NCBI GenBank assembly: GCA_945861755.1
Contig: CAMAVQ010000015.1
Coordinates: forward strand, 1 to 45,495
Length of the DNA stretch: 45,495 bases
From: Gemmatimonas phototrophica
GTDB taxonomy: Bacteria; Latescibacterota; UBA2968; UBA8231
Direction of reading: 5' to 3'
The notes beneath the pieces were generated by a model. That model made no database searches and was not told the DNA's origin. It worked only from the letters and a program-made list of their open reading frames with translations. The position numbers and the translations under genes are program-made. Below, piece by piece: positions 36,139 through 43,615 of this stretch; positions within the stretch are counted from its first letter, which is position 1, and each line of letters begins with the position of its first letter.

Positions 36139-36530
36139 ACAAGGCCCTCACGGTGGCCGACCTCGCCGAGCTGGAGCGAATCCTCATTGAAAACGGCGTT
36201 GGGGCGGCCGAGGACCTCAGCCGCGCCAAGACCGAATCGCAGGGTCTGGGCCTCTTTGTGCGGTCTCTGGTGGGCATGGACCGGGAAGCCGCCAAGGAAG
36301 TCTTGGGTGGATTCCTGACCAGCAAGTCCTTGAGCGCGAATCAGCTCGAGTTCGTGAACTTGATGGTGAACCACCTGACCGAGCACGGTGCGATGGATGC
36401 CGAACGGCTATACGAATCGCCCTTCACTGATTTCACCCCGAAGGGACCCGACGGACTCTTCAGTTCTGCACAGGTCGACGAGTTGGTGGCCGCACTTGAG
36501 CGGGTCCGCGGCACCGCGACGGCGGCATGA
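36027..36530 (+). pseudogene. Type I restriction endonuclease subunit R, C-terminal remnant
   Basis: A 167-codon frame matching the EcoEI-type HsdR C-terminal domain: [58 protein letters not shown], and [18 protein letters not shown]. The nuclease and helicase parts (several hundred residues) are absent, as are hsdM and hsdS. The nominal GTG start at 36027 is arbitrary, because homology seems to begin at about that point, where the frame of the upstream small ORF is lost. It is the residue of a decayed type I restriction system. Confidence 0.78.
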
Positions 36531-36531
36531 C

Positions 36532-36561
36532 TTGACACTGCTAAATGGAATTGTCTTTTAT
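36532..36561 (+). promoter_or_regulatory. Candidate promoter of the DUF4159 gene
   Basis: A perfect TTGACA (36532-36537) lies just after the HsdR-remnant stop. An 18-bp spacer leads to TTTTAT (36556-36561); TATATC is an alternative -10 at a longer spacing. The gene starts about 70 nt downstream of the expected transcription start. Confidence 0.42.
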
Positions 36562-36638
36562 ATCGGGGAAAAGGGGTCAGGGTAGGGAAACTCTCTGGTT
36601 TGGCGAACCTTCAGGCCTGGGCAGCGGAGGACGCAGAA

Positions 36639-37820
36639 ATGAGCGTTGATTTCCCCGCGGCAACGCCCGTTGCCGAAATGGAAGTAGCGGCGCTTTTCCG
36701 CCGGTTGCGCCGCCTGTACTGGTGGTCGCTGGGTTTTGCCTTGGCCATTCACCTGGCCCTCATCGCCACCCTGACCACCGCTACCCGCTCGGCCAATGAT
36801 CAGCTCGCCGAACCGGCCAAGGTCAAATTTTTCACCCGCCGCGACCCGCTGCTGGCCAAACCCTTGGAATTGCGCAAGGTGCCCCAGCCCAAGCGGCAGT
36901 TGGTGCGGCGGGAGGTGCAGGTGTCGGCGGCGCGGATGGACCAGGTGCGGGCCACTGCCGCCTTTGATACCCGCAGCCTGATCGCCGGGCAGGGCAGTGG
37001 GGTGAGCGCCATTGCGCTGCCCAGGCAATTGGACCACCATCCCAACAGTGCACTGGGCCTGGAGCCGGGGCTGGAGGCGCAGGGCGTAAATACCTCGCGC
37101 ATGGTGGAGGACAAGATCGACATGGCCCTGGAAATGTTAGACGTGAACAGCATGGACACGGGCCGGTACCGGGCCATGGTGGTTCAGGACGCCAAAGATC
37201 GGCAAAACCTCAAGGGGTTTATCAGGTTTGCCCAGGTGATGTCGGCCAGCGCCGTGTCCTCGGGGACCATGGCCTGGGGCAATATCGGGCTGGGGACCGT
37301 CGATGCGCTGCGGGATGCGCTGAACGAGTACACCGGCGTACATGCCGACTTTGTCGGCAGTATCTCCTTCGACGACGAGCGGCTGATGGAGGTGCCGATC
37401 ATCATCCCGCAGGGGACACCCAATGAGAGCGAAATGGCACAATTGGCCAAGTATCTGTTGGCCGGTGGATTTGTGTTTGGGTCGATCTGGGGGGAGGCGC
37501 TGGAGAAGTACGGCGGTCTGGTGCAGGGCCGCGATTTCTGGAGCGCCCGCCTGCCCGACGATCACGCCGTCTACAGCTCCTTCTTTGACCTCAAGGGCGG
37601 GGTACCCTCCTCTGGCGGCGCACCCTTTGTCAACCGCAGTGAAAATGCGATCTCCGTCTCGCAGTATCTGATTGGCTACTTCGTCAAAGGCCGGCTAGCC
37701 GGCGTCTCTTTCTTTGGTTTGGCGAACACCCGCAATATGCAGATGACGATCAACCTCGTGGTCTACGCCCTCACCCAGGAGGGCTCCATGACCCAGCGCC
37801 TCATGCAGATGGTGAACTGA
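36639..37820 (+). CDS. DUF4159 protein with TonB-like membrane anchor
   Basis: A 393-aa protein. A short cytoplasmic N-terminus, a single membrane helix (~31-50) and a TonB-like linker (KPLELRKVPQPKRQLVRREV) precede the C-terminal DUF4159 domain (residues ~175-393), which includes FVGSISFDDERLMEVPIIIPQ and YLLAGGFVFGSIWGEALEKYG. DUF4159 resembles a glutamine-amidotransferase-like fold and its function is unknown. The ATG at 36639 has GGAGG 8 nt upstream and is preferred to the upstream in-frame TTG at 36600. A strong bidirectional terminator follows. Confidence 0.85.
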   Translation: MSVDFPAATPVAEMEVAALFRRLRRLYWWSLGFALAIHLALIATLTTATRSANDQLAEPAKVKFFTRRDPLLAKPLELRKVPQPKRQLVRREVQVSAARMDQVRATAAFDTRSLIAGQGSGVSAIALPRQLDHHPNSALGLEPGLEAQGVNTSRMVEDKIDMALEMLDVNSMDTGRYRAMVVQDAKDRQNLKGFIRFAQVMSASAVSSGTMAWGNIGLGTVDALRDALNEYTGVHADFVGSISFDDERLMEVPIIIPQGTPNESEMAQLAKYLLAGGFVFGSIWGEALEKYGGLVQGRDFWSARLPDDHAVYSSFFDLKGGVPSSGGAPFVNRSENAISVSQYLIGYFVKGRLAGVSFFGLANTRNMQMTINLVVYALTQEGSMTQRLMQMVN

Positions 37821-37843
37821 GAAGGTCTGACGGGTACAAAACC

Positions 37844-37881
37844 ACGAGCCGGCCCCCCTGTGGGAGCCGGCTCGTCTTTTT
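37844..37881 (+). terminator. Bidirectional rho-independent terminator
   Basis: A 10-bp stem ACGAGCCGGC/GCCGGCTCGT with an extended loop is followed by CTTTTT (37876-37881). On the minus strand the stem is followed by GGTTTTGT, so it can serve both convergent genes (DUF4159 and the oxidoreductase). Confidence 0.85.
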
Positions 37882-37892
37882 AGAGCGGAAGC

Positions 37893-39026
37893 TCAGACCT
37901 TGGTCCAGATGCCCTTCTTCTTGGAGCTGGCCACGGCGGCGGCGACGAAACGCATGCCAGCCACCCCCTCGTCCACACCCGGATGGGCAAAGGGGGCCGG
38001 GACCTTTTCGCCGCGTTTGCGGCGGATGGCCCACTCGAGGCTCTGGTGCAGGTTAGCCAGGGCCTCAAAGAAGTCCTCGTGGTGGCCGGCAGGCACCCGC
38101 AGGTAGGGCTTCACCGTGTCGGGGATATAACTCAAGCCGGCACCGATGAAGTAGTGCTCATCCACCTCGCCCCGGCGCACCAGCAGATCTTCGGCCCGCT
38201 CCTGATGCCATTCCAGCGACCCCTTGGTGCCAAAGATGCGCACCCCGTTGTCGTTGCGGTAGCCGATGGCGATCTGGGTGGCGGTGATCAGGGCGGTGCC
38301 GCCGTTCTCCAGCTCGCCGATGACGTTGAAGTCGTCGTCGAGCACCCGGCCTTTGACAAAGGTGTTGAGGCGGGCCGAGACCTTTTTCACCGCCAGGCCG
38401 CTGACCCAGGTGGCGGCCATGAAGGCGTGGGTGCCGATGTCGCCGCCGCAATTGGCTAGGCCGGTCTTTTTGGGGTCGGTGCGCCAGGAGGCCTGCTGCT
38501 GGCCGGTCTTTTCGAGGGCCGTGGCCAGCCAGCCCTGGTTGTACCAGGCCTCGACCTTGCGCACTTCGCCCAGGTCGCCGCGCCGCACCATTTCTTTGGC
38601 CATCATCAGCATGGGGTGGCCGGTGTAGGTGTGGGCCAGCACAAAGGGCACCTTCTTGCGTTTGACGATGCGGGCCAGGTCCTGGGCCTCTGCCACGGTC
38701 ATGGTCATCGGCTTTTCGCAGAGCACCGGGATGCCGGCCTCCAGAAAGGCCTTGGCCGGGCCATAGTGGGCGAAGTTGGGGGTGACGATGGTGACGTAGT
38801 CGAGGGACTCTTTGCCGCTCTGGCAGGCTTCGAGCAGGGCCAGGTAGGAGGGGTAGCCCTTGATGCCGTAGTCGGCGCCGGCCTTCACCGCTGCCTTGGG
38901 GTCGCTGCGCAGGGCCCCGGCCACCAATTCGCGGCTGGCGTCGAGGGAAATGGCGCGCTTGTGTACGCCGCCGAAAAAGTTGCCGGGTCCGCCGCCGCCG
39001 ATCAGGCCGACTCTCAGTTTCGCCAT
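37893..39026 (-). CDS. Gfo/Idh/MocA family oxidoreductase
   Basis: A 377-aa NAD(P)-dependent dehydrogenase. The Rossmann domain opens VGLIGGGGPGNFFGGVHKRA, and the CEKPM motif (~105-109) holds the nicotinamide-binding Lys. The C-terminal catalytic domain includes GGDIGTHAFMAATW (~192-205), with a catalytic His position. It likely oxidises or reduces a sugar or inositol; the substrate is unknown. AGGAG lies upstream of the ATG. It is a plausible partner of the isomerase at 31484-32482, now on the other strand and separated by the transporter genes. Confidence 0.92.
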   Translation of the reverse strand: MAKLRVGLIGGGGPGNFFGGVHKRAISLDASRELVAGALRSDPKAAVKAGADYGIKGYPSYLALLEACQSGKESLDYVTIVTPNFAHYGPAKAFLEAGIPVLCEKPMTMTVAEAQDLARIVKRKKVPFVLAHTYTGHPMLMMAKEMVRRGDLGEVRKVEAWYNQGWLATALEKTGQQQASWRTDPKKTGLANCGGDIGTHAFMAATWVSGLAVKKVSARLNTFVKGRVLDDDFNVIGELENGGTALITATQIAIGYRNDNGVRIFGTKGSLEWHQERAEDLLVRRGEVDEHYFIGAGLSYIPDTVKPYLRVPAGHHEDFFEALANLHQSLEWAIRRKRGEKVPAPFAHPGVDEGVAGMRFVAAAVASSKKKGIWTKV

Positions 39027-39074
39027 GGTATCCAGCTCCTGGTAAAGGGGTTTGCGGAAGTGCGGGTAAACAAT

Positions 39075-39824
39075 TTACTCCAAGGGTTCCAGGTGGTCCA
39101 GGGGGATGCCGCGGGTGAAGGTGGATTCGCTCAGGCCGGTGTTTATTTCCCAGGACCGGTACTCGACGATCACGGCCTGTTCCCCCTGACGGAGTTCCAC
39201 GCGGCGGGGCAGGTACATGGCCCCCACCCGCTGATAGTTCTGCAGGCGGCGGATCAGTGCGGGCGCTCCTGCGGGGTCGAGTATTTCTTCGGCGGCGATC
39301 AGGCCGTGCCGGGTGTCCAGCCACAGCCGCCGTGCCGGCGTGCCGCCCAGGTAGGCCAGGCAGCGGCCGGGTTCGGCCTGGACCAGCGAGTCGAGGGGTC
39401 CGGGGGCCACCAGGCCCAGCAGGGCGTAGCGCAGATCGTAGCCAGACAGTTCCAAACCCAACAGGCGGGCCAGGACCGCGTCGGAGAGGGGGTCGCGGCG
39501 CCAAAGGCCATCGCCGTCGCTGACTACCAGGGAGTCCCCGCGCAGCAGGGCGGTGAAGAGGTGGACGAAGAGGGGCCCGCGCACCTCGATGCGGAAGAGG
39601 TCGGGCGCTTTGAAGAGCAGGGCAGCGCTGGCGTACTGTCGTTGGCCGGACTGGACGAGGGTGAGTTCGGCGGCGGCTTTCAGATCTCTTAGTTGCGCTG
39701 CTTCGCGGGTGGCAGCGGCGAGCAGGAGGGCGGGGTCCTGGGCAGGGGACCAGCCCTGGCGCAGGAGGAAGGGGGGGGCGCAACTGGCCAGGGCCAGCAG
39801 GCACCCCCACAGGGCAGCTTGCAT
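39075..39824 (-). CDS. LolB/DUF4292-like outer-membrane lipoprotein
   Basis: A 249-aa lipoprotein: the signal ends LLALASC (lipobox LASC, Cys15). The mature part opens with a helix (ATREAAQLRDLKAAAELTLVQSG) and continues as beta strands resembling a LolB/LolA half-barrel (ALLFKAPDLFRIEVRGP). LolB inserts lipoproteins into the outer membrane; DUF4292 members are related and of unknown function. The sequence does not decide between them. It directly follows the TPR lipoprotein with an overlap of one base, so it is co-translated. Confidence 0.75.
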   Translation of the reverse strand: MQAALWGCLLALASCAPPFLLRQGWSPAQDPALLLAAATREAAQLRDLKAAAELTLVQSGQRQYASAALLFKAPDLFRIEVRGPLFVHLFTALLRGDSLVVSDGDGLWRRDPLSDAVLARLLGLELSGYDLRYALLGLVAPGPLDSLVQAEPGRCLAYLGGTPARRLWLDTRHGLIAAEEILDPAGAPALIRRLQNYQRVGAMYLPRRVELRQGEQAVIVEYRSWEINTGLSESTFTRGIPLDHLEPLE

Positions 39825-41710
39825 CAGGGGCGGGCGGGGGGGCTGAGTTTGCGCTGCACGGTGTCGTTTTCGGGGACCAACTCCAGGGCGCGCTGCCAGT
39901 GCTGCTTGGCTTCGGGGTGCCGGCCCATGGCCTGGGCGATGTCGCCGGCATGGTCAAAGATGACCGCCTGCTCCTCGCCCTGGTAACTCTTCATCTTTTC
40001 CAGGGCCTGGTCGAGGTACTGCTTGGCCTGGTCCAGCTGGCCCAGGTGATAATAAGCCCAGCCCAGGCTGTCGTAGAAGGCGCTGTTTTCCGGATCGATG
40101 GCCACGGCCCGCTGCAGCAATTCCACGGCCTCGTCGAGGTGGATGCCCCGGTCAGCGTAGAGATAGCCGAGGTAGTTGAGGGAGTAGGAGTCGTTGGGGT
40201 TGAGGGCCACCAACTGCTTGAAGATCTCGATGGCCCGTGCCAGGTAGTTGGCCTGGGGCTGGTGCCCGGCGGCCTGCTCCAGGCAGCTGCCTAGGTAGAA
40301 GAGACCGTAGCTGTCGTTGATGTCCAGTTCGCTGGCGCGGGTCAGCTTCTCGATGGCCGGCTCCCACTGCTCTAGTTTTTGCAGGGCAATGCCCCAGTGC
40401 AGCAGAATCTCGCTGTCGAGTGAGTCCAGCGCCGCGGCTTTCTGGTAGCGGCCCAGGGCCTCCTGCCAACGCTGTTGCCGGCCCAGGACGATGCCCCAGC
40501 GGATGTAGAGCTGGGGATCGGGGGGGGCAACGCTCAGTCCCTGGCGGTAGACCTCGACGGCCTGATCCCACTGCTCCTGCCTTTCGAGCACAAAACCCCA
40601 ACGGAGGTACAGGTCGGTAATGGCGGGGCAGTGTTCCAGCCCCTGCCGGTACACGGCAATGGCTTCGTCGAGGCGTGCCTCCTGTTCGAGGGCGGCCCCC
40701 CAGAACAGGTAGAGTTCGCTGCTGTCGGGCATGGCGGCCACTGCCTGGCTCATGACCTGGCCGACACGCCCGTGATCGCCGATGTGCAGGTAGTAACGGG
40801 CTGGTTCGAGCCAGCCTTCAACGGTGGTGGGTCCCTGGCCGACGATATGCTCAAAGATGCGGGCCGCCATGTCGTAATGCTCGGTCTCGGCCAGGGTCAC
40901 CCCGAGGCGATAAAGAAAGTGCAGATCCGGGTCGTGTAACACCTCCTCGACGCTGCCGATCTCGGCCAGGAGCTGGGCCAGCTCGTAGAGGGCATGCGGG
41001 CTGTCGGGCAAAAGCTGGGCGGCCTGGCGATAACAACGGATGGCCTCCTGGCGCTGGCCGCGGGCCAGGCAGATCTCGGCCAGCCCCAGCCAGGCTTCCT
41101 CGGTCTGGGGATCTTCCGCGATCAGTTGCCGGTAGATGGCCTCGGCCCGCTGCTGCCGGCCGAGGCGGGCGAAGATGGCGGCCACATCGGCGCGCGCATC
41201 GGCCGGGGCGTTGTCGCGGGCAAGCATCCGGTTGAAGGTGCGGGTGATGCGGTCCTGCTGGCCGGCTTCCAGGTAAAGCCGCGCCAGGATCGAGTAGAGC
41301 GGCCAGTTATCTGGTTGAAGGTCGAGGATGGCCTCTAATTCGCCGGCTGCCTGCGGGTGGTGCCCCTGGCGTTCAAAGATGCGGAAGCGCAGATAACGCA
41401 GGGCCAGGCGTTTGGGATCCAGTTCCAGGGCCCGGCGCGAAAAGGCCTCGGCCATCAGGAAGTCGTCCATCTCCTCGTAGTCGTAGGCCAGCTGGCTGAG
41501 GATGGTGGGCGAGGTGGGGTCTAGGTCGGCGGCATTGCGCAGGGCGACGATGGCGGCGTTGTAGTCCTTCTGCTCCTCGGCGACTTTGGCCTTGACGAAA
41601 TAGTGCATGGCCCGTTTCTGGGGAGCCGTCTGCCCGGAGGAGAAGGGGCGGCGCTGGACCGGGGCGGCGCAGCCGGCCAGCAAAGCGAAGAGGATCAGCA
41701 GGGGGAACAT
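39824..41710 (-). CDS. TPR-repeat lipoprotein
   Basis: A 628-aa lipoprotein with signal MFPLLILFALLAGC (lipobox LAGC, Cys14). Nearly the whole mature protein is tetratricopeptide repeats, about 15 of them (A-x2-Y-x2-AL type helices spaced 34 residues apart), including a C-terminal stretch YLGYLYADRGIHLDEAVELLQ. The ATG at 41710 is chosen over the upstream frame opening because it begins the signal peptide and lies 7 nt after the stop of permease C. It is probably a periplasmic or outer-membrane scaffold. Confidence 0.88.
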   Translation of the reverse strand: MFPLLILFALLAGCAAPVQRRPFSSGQTAPQKRAMHYFVKAKVAEEQKDYNAAIVALRNAADLDPTSPTILSQLAYDYEEMDDFLMAEAFSRRALELDPKRLALRYLRFRIFERQGHHPQAAGELEAILDLQPDNWPLYSILARLYLEAGQQDRITRTFNRMLARDNAPADARADVAAIFARLGRQQRAEAIYRQLIAEDPQTEEAWLGLAEICLARGQRQEAIRCYRQAAQLLPDSPHALYELAQLLAEIGSVEEVLHDPDLHFLYRLGVTLAETEHYDMAARIFEHIVGQGPTTVEGWLEPARYYLHIGDHGRVGQVMSQAVAAMPDSSELYLFWGAALEQEARLDEAIAVYRQGLEHCPAITDLYLRWGFVLERQEQWDQAVEVYRQGLSVAPPDPQLYIRWGIVLGRQQRWQEALGRYQKAAALDSLDSEILLHWGIALQKLEQWEPAIEKLTRASELDINDSYGLFYLGSCLEQAAGHQPQANYLARAIEIFKQLVALNPNDSYSLNYLGYLYADRGIHLDEAVELLQRAVAIDPENSAFYDSLGWAYYHLGQLDQAKQYLDQALEKMKSYQGEEQAVIFDHAGDIAQAMGRHPEAKQHWQRALELVPENDTVQRKLSPPARP

Positions 41711-41717
41711 AGTTTCC

Positions 41718-42563
41718 TCAATTCCGCAAGGCCGCCCCCCGAGGATCGAGGGCGTCGCGCAGGCCGTCGCCAAAGAGATTCAGGCCCAGGGCCGCGGCAA
41801 AGATGGCCAGACCGGGAAAGGCCATTACCCAGGGGGCCCGCAAAAGCAGGTCGCGGCCGCCCGAGAGCATGGCCCCCCATTCAGGGGTGGGGGGCTGGGC
41901 GCCCAACCCCAGAAAGCTCAGGCCAGCGGCGTCGAGCATGGCGGTGGCCAGGCTGAGGGTGGACTGGACAATCAGCGGGACCAGGCAGTTGGGCAGGATG
42001 GCTTTGACCAGGATGTGGGTGTCCGAAGCCCCCAGGGCGCGGGCGGCCTCCACGTAGTTCAACTCGCGGATGGAGAGCACCGCCGCCCGCACCAGACGGG
42101 CGTATTGGGGGATCAGCACGATACTGACGGCGATCATCACGTTGTCGATGCCCGGGCCGGTGATGGCGACGATGGCGATGGCCAGCAAGATGCTGGGAAA
42201 GGCCAGCATCACATCCATCAGGCGCATGATCAGGGTATCGGCCAGGCCGCCGCGGTACCCGGCCAGCAAGCCCAACAGGGTGCCGGCCCCGAGGGCGGCG
42301 CTGATGGCGAACAAACCCAGGCGCAGGGAGATGCGGGCCCCGTAGAGGATGCGGCTGAAGATGTCGCGGCCAAATTCGTCGGTGCCCAGCAGGTGGGACC
42401 AGCCGGGCGGCTGCAGCCGGTGGTAGAGGTCCTGGGCCAGCGGATCGGCGGGGGCCAAGAGCGGGGCCAGCAGGGCGGCAATGGCCAGCAGGACCAGCAA
42501 AGCGCCGCCGGTGAGGGCCAGCGGGTGCCGGCGCATGGATTTCCAGAAGTAGAGAGAAAACAC
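41718..42563 (-). CDS. ABC transporter permease, DppC/OppC-like
   Basis: A 281-aa inner-membrane permease. The N-terminus (FWKSMRRHPLALTGGALLVLLAIAALLAPLLAP) and HLLGTDEFGRDIFSRILYGARISL near 57-80 are diagnostic of the DppC/OppC family. The EAA loop is YVEAARALGASDTHILVKAILPN (~169-191). The start is GTG at 42563 with no clear ribosome-binding site. The gene normally follows permease B (34728-35732) in the same operon; here it is on the opposite strand, 6.8 kb away, 13 nt after the stop of the receiver gene. The ATPases are absent from the window. Confidence 0.94.
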   Translation of the reverse strand: MFSLYFWKSMRRHPLALTGGALLVLLAIAALLAPLLAPADPLAQDLYHRLQPPGWSHLLGTDEFGRDIFSRILYGARISLRLGLFAISAALGAGTLLGLLAGYRGGLADTLIMRLMDVMLAFPSILLAIAIVAITGPGIDNVMIAVSIVLIPQYARLVRAAVLSIRELNYVEAARALGASDTHILVKAILPNCLVPLIVQSTLSLATAMLDAAGLSFLGLGAQPPTPEWGAMLSGGRDLLLRAPWVMAFPGLAIFAAALGLNLFGDGLRDALDPRGAALRN

Positions 42564-42576
42564 GGCTAGTCCGGGC

Positions 42577-43554
42577 TCAGGAAGAGGCCTGTTGCTGTTT
42601 CTTGGTGAGGAGATTTTCGACCAGCAGTTGGAACTGTTGCAGGTTTACCGGCTTGTCGATAAAGCCGGCGAAGTGGTGTTTGGCCACATCCTCGGCATCG
42701 GCGTACCCAGACACCGCCACCACCGGCAGGTCGGGGAACTGGTTGTGCAGGGCAGCCTGCAAGGCGAAGCCGTCCATGACCGGCATCTTGATGTCGGTGA
42801 TCACTAGATCCAGCCTTTCGGCATGCACTACCTCTAGGGCGACTTTGCCGTTTTCGGCTTCAAAGACCTGGAAGGCCGGCAGGGCTTTCTTGACGATGCT
42901 GCGGAACCCCGCCTCGTCGTCGGCGATTAACACCCGTGGGACCAAGCCCTGTAACTGCTCCTCGACGTACAGCTCCAGTTCGCCTTGCTCCAACCCCTTC
43001 TGCTGCAGGGCAAGGTCAAAGGCCAGCTGGACGCGCTGAGCCTGACTTTCAAGGTGATGTTCCAGTTGCTGCATGCGCCGTTCGACCCGCTCCTTGTCGA
43101 GTTGGTAGTTGCGCAGTTGGGTGTTGTCGCCCTCGAGCTTGTCGGAGAGGATCTGGATGATATTGAGATAGATCTGGCCCTGCATGGCCTGGTCTTCGCG
43201 CAGGACCGCGTCTAGCTGCTGCTTGTGGATCACGAAGAGATTGCTGGGCTGGGTGGCCTGCACGGTGGCCGAGCGGGGTTGGGCGGTGATGACCCCCATC
43301 TCACCCACGGTGGTCACCGGCTTGATGGACGCCAGCTTGACGCCCTCGCTGGTCACCACCGCCAGTTCGCCCGAGAGCAGGATGTACATCTCGTCGCTGG
43401 CAGCGCCGCTGCGGCAAATGAGCTGCTCGGGTTGGTAAATCTTGTGCATACACAGCCCTAGGATCTTCTTGATCTTCGGGGGGTCGAGTCCCTTGAATAA
43501 GGGGATCTTGCGCAGCACTTGCAGCAGCTGATTTTCTTGCTTCTCAGGGGGCAT
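42577..43554 (-). CDS. cNMP-binding / coiled-coil / response-regulator receiver protein
   Basis: A 325-aa cytoplasmic protein with an unusual order. Residues ~12-125 are a Crp/cNMP-binding domain with TVGEMGVITAQPRSATVQA, the Glu85 and Arg94 positions that bind cyclic nucleotide being present. Residues ~135-200 form a coiled coil (KERVERRMQQLEHHLESQAQ). Residues ~205-320 are a receiver domain with D212-D213, phospho-acceptor D254 (VITDIKMPVMDG), S282 and K301. It has no DNA-binding or enzymatic output domain. The ATG at 43554 is preferred to an upstream opening, giving a start next to the cNMP domain. A promoter is visible just upstream. Confidence 0.9.
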   Translation of the reverse strand: MPPEKQENQLLQVLRKIPLFKGLDPPKIKKILGLCMHKIYQPEQLICRSGAASDEMYILLSGELAVVTSEGVKLASIKPVTTVGEMGVITAQPRSATVQATQPSNLFVIHKQQLDAVLREDQAMQGQIYLNIIQILSDKLEGDNTQLRNYQLDKERVERRMQQLEHHLESQAQRVQLAFDLALQQKGLEQGELELYVEEQLQGLVPRVLIADDEAGFRSIVKKALPAFQVFEAENGKVALEVVHAERLDLVITDIKMPVMDGFALQAALHNQFPDLPVVAVSGYADAEDVAKHHFAGFIDKPVNLQQFQLLVENLLTKKQQQASS

Positions 43555-43586
43555 AGGTAATTCCGGTCGGCGGATCGATCTGTACC

Positions 43587-43615
43587 AATATACACCCCGG
43601 CTGGGGGCGTGCAAA
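43587..43615 (-). promoter_or_regulatory. Candidate promoter of the receiver gene
   Basis: On the minus strand, TTTGCA (43615-43610), a 17-bp spacer and TATATT (43592-43587) lie immediately after the glgB stop. The leader would be about 26 nt. The spacer holds a small CCCC/GGGG stem. Confidence 0.55.

Noticed and set aside
38158..39957. 599-codon open frame on the minus strand
   Set aside because: It overlaps the oxidoreductase and LolB-like genes in another frame on the same strand; Pro/Arg-rich composition is typical of a shadow frame.
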